Assembly: GCA_945912085.1 (NCBI GenBank)
Contig: CAMEBJ010000066.1
Span: 1 to 6,937 of the forward strand
Length of the DNA: 6,937 nucleotides
From: an uncultured Bacteroidales bacterium
GTDB taxonomy: Bacteria > Bacteroidota > Bacteroidia > Bacteroidales > UBA932
Reading direction: 5' to 3'
The notes beneath the pieces are model-generated. The model had not been told where the DNA came from, searched no databases, and saw nothing but the letters and a program-made list of their open reading frames with translations. Both the position numbers and the translations under genes were made by a program. Position 1 is the stretch's first letter; every line of letters starts with the position of its first letter. Positions 5,831 through 6,937 of this stretch are shown in pieces.

Positions 5831-6554
5831 AGCAGACTGTCACTGCCTTGAAATATCCTTCAAGAATGCTTTTGGCTTCTTCCAGTTGCGCACTGGTGTT
5901 GAGAGGGGTGTCTTTGAGCTGATATTCCTTTCCAAGGGCCTCGTATTTGTGGGCACCTAAGGTGTGGTACGGAAGAATGTCCACTTTCCGGAGCATATTG
6001 AAGTCCTTGAAGTGATTCCCGAGAGAATGCAGGTCCTCGGGAAAATCCGTAAGTCCCGGGACCAGAACATATCTCAGCCAGAAAGGTTTCCCGTTTTGCT
6101 CCAGCCATAGGGCAGTTTCCAGTACCCGTGAGTTGTCCTGCCCGGTCAGTTTTCTGTGCCTTTGCGGATCCATCTCCTTGATGTCAAGGAGCACCAAGTC
6201 AGCCAGACGGAACAATTCTTCCACATCCCCGTTCCAGATTCCTCCGTTTGTGTCGATGCAGATGTGGATTCCGTTTTCTTTCAGCATTCTGAAAAGGGGG
6301 AGGAGTTCCTTTGCCTGGGCGGTTGGTTCGCCGCCCGAGAATGTCACCCCTCCCTTTTTCCCGAAGAAAGGTTTTTCGCTTATAGCCCGTCTCAGAATTT
6401 CCTCCGGGGTGGTCGGATTCCCACCACCGGGGCTGATTGTGTCGGGGTTGGCACAGTACAGGCATCTGAAAGGGCATCCCTGCAGGAAGACCACCAGCCT
6501 GATACCCGGGCCGTCGTAGGTCCCGAGAGATTCGTATGAATGGACTCTGATCAT
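5829..6554 (-). CDS. pflA: Pyruvate formate-lyase activating enzyme (radical SAM)
   Basis: PflA uses a [4Fe-4S] cluster and S-adenosylmethionine to abstract a hydrogen from the active-site glycine of PflB, switching it on under anoxia. The 241-residue product (E. coli 246) begins MIRVHSYESLGTYDGPGIR and has the cluster motif C-x3-C-x2-C at Cys27, Cys31 and Cys34 (GCPFRCLYC), the SAM-binding SGGEP (73-77), DTNG (101-104), LLDIK (122-126), RYVLVPG (161-167) and LPYH (194-197). I chose the ATG at 6552-6554: it gives the family N-terminus and leaves 22 bases after the pflB stop. A longer in-frame form from the TTG at 6624-6626 would overlap pflB and add unrelated residues. Second gene of a pflB-pflA operon. 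It converges on the kinase gene with a two-base gap and no terminator between them. Confidence 0.96.
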   Translation of the reverse strand: MIRVHSYESLGTYDGPGIRLVVFLQGCPFRCLYCANPDTISPGGGNPTTPEEILRRAISEKPFFGKKGGVTFSGGEPTAQAKELLPLFRMLKENGIHICIDTNGGIWNGDVEELFRLADLVLLDIKEMDPQRHRKLTGQDNSRVLETALWLEQNGKPFWLRYVLVPGLTDFPEDLHSLGNHFKDFNMLRKVDILPYHTLGAHKYEALGKEYQLKDTPLNTSAQLEEAKSILEGYFKAVTVC

Positions 6555-6576
6555 TCCAGGACTGTCACCGTGGACA

Positions 6577-6937
6577 TCACATTGACTGATGGAATGTCCT
6601 TGCAATGACTTCCAGCTGGTGTTCACGGCTGAGTTTAGTGAAATTCACTGCATATCCGGAAACCCTGATGGTCAGCTGAGGATAGAGCTCCGGATGTTCC
6701 ATCGCATCTTCCAGCATCTCGCGGTTCAGTACATTCACGTTCAGATGATGTGCCCCCTTTGTGAAATAGCCGTCCATCATAGTCACAAGGTTCTCCACCC
6801 TTGACTCCTCATCAGGTCCGAGCGACTTGGGAACAATCGAGAACGTGTTGCTGATACCGTCTTTCGCATCGTTGTAGTCGAGCTTTGAGACGGAGGTCAG
6901 CGAGGCAATCGCTCCGTGGCTGTCCCTTCCGTGCATC
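6577..6937 (-). CDS. pflB: Pyruvate formate-lyase, C-terminal part (5' end outside window)
   Basis: PFL is the cytosolic glycyl-radical enzyme that cleaves pyruvate with CoA to acetyl-CoA and formate during fermentation. Only the last 119 residues are in the window, starting at the internal Met of MHGRD, which E. coli PFL also has; the frame runs off the right edge. Visible family features are [12 protein letters not shown] (8-19 of the visible part), [11 protein letters not shown] (26-36), [13 protein letters not shown] (63-75), and the glycyl-radical loop TIRVSGYAV (89-97). Its Gly94 (codon at 6655-6657) corresponds to E. coli Gly734. The C-terminus TFHQSM matches the E. coli ending TFTQSM. 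The active-site Cys pair lies outside the window. The E. coli insertion before QHLNVNV is absent and replaced by the shorter TKGAHH. The adjacent pflA and a complete radical loop make a true PFL much likelier than a PFL-like dehydratase. Confidence 0.96.
   Translation of the reverse strand, partial: MHGRDSHGAIASLTSVSKLDYNDAKDGISNTFSIVPKSLGPDEESRVENLVTMMDGYFTKGAHHLNVNVLNREMLEDAMEHPELYPQLTIRVSGYAVNFTKLSREHQLEVIARTFHQSM

Noticed and set aside
6133..6539. Two plus-strand frames of about 127 codons antisense to pflA
   Set aside because: They mirror the pflA coding sequence and show low-complexity, unrelated translations. PflA itself is unmistakable.
6555..6626. Longer PflA starting at the TTG at 6624-6626
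   Set aside because: It would overlap the pflB coding end and add 24 residues unlike any PflA. The ATG at 6552-6554 gives the conserved start.
1..6937. A hidden defence, mobile or CRISPR system
   Set aside because: Reading both strands found no transposase, integrase, direct-repeat array, toxin-antitoxin pair or terminal repeats. The window is ordinary core chromosome apart from the points listed.

Overview
The window looks like a chromosomal segment from an anaerobic member of the Bacteroidota, most likely Bacteroidales. Four things point there: the gene order rplM-rpsI-rpsB-tsf; two promoters matching the Bacteroidota housekeeping form (TTTG, a 19-base gap, then TAnnTTTG, upstream of rplM; TAnnTTTG alone upstream of the response regulator); translation starts in the ribosomal operon without a Shine-Dalgarno sequence and usually preceded by ACA; and protein sequences that read like Bacteroidales homologues. 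The pyruvate formate-lyase pair fits fermentative metabolism. Genus cannot be assigned by eye.

Layout. (1) Positions 1-995, plus strand: the C-terminal part of an S41-family peptidase-like protein whose N-terminus lies outside the window. (2) Positions 996-1222: spacer with a strong promoter. (3) Positions 1223-4143, plus strand: rplM (L13), rpsI (S9), rpsB (S2), tsf (EF-Ts), closed by an intrinsic terminator at 4164-4192. A 211-base structured leader separates rpsI from rpsB. (4) Positions 4249-5826, plus strand: an OmpR/PhoB-type response regulator and a short histidine kinase with no visible sensor domain. They follow a promoter that overlaps a perfect 11-bp inverted repeat ending one base before the start codon. 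(5) Positions 5829-6937, minus strand: pflA (activating enzyme) and the C-terminus of pflB, transcribed towards the kinase gene and ending two bases from it.

How they work together. L13, S9 and S2 are ribosome components and EF-Ts recycles EF-Tu, so block 3 is a translation operon. The regulator and kinase should form a phosphorelay pair. PflA installs the glycyl radical on PflB, whose glycine loop (RVSGYAV) is visible. Nothing in the sequence links the two-component pair to either neighbour.

I see no mobile element, CRISPR array, rRNA or tRNA, and no clear undescribed multi-gene system. The points most worth a second look are regulatory (the rpsB leader and the inverted repeat at the response-regulator start) and the sensorless kinase.
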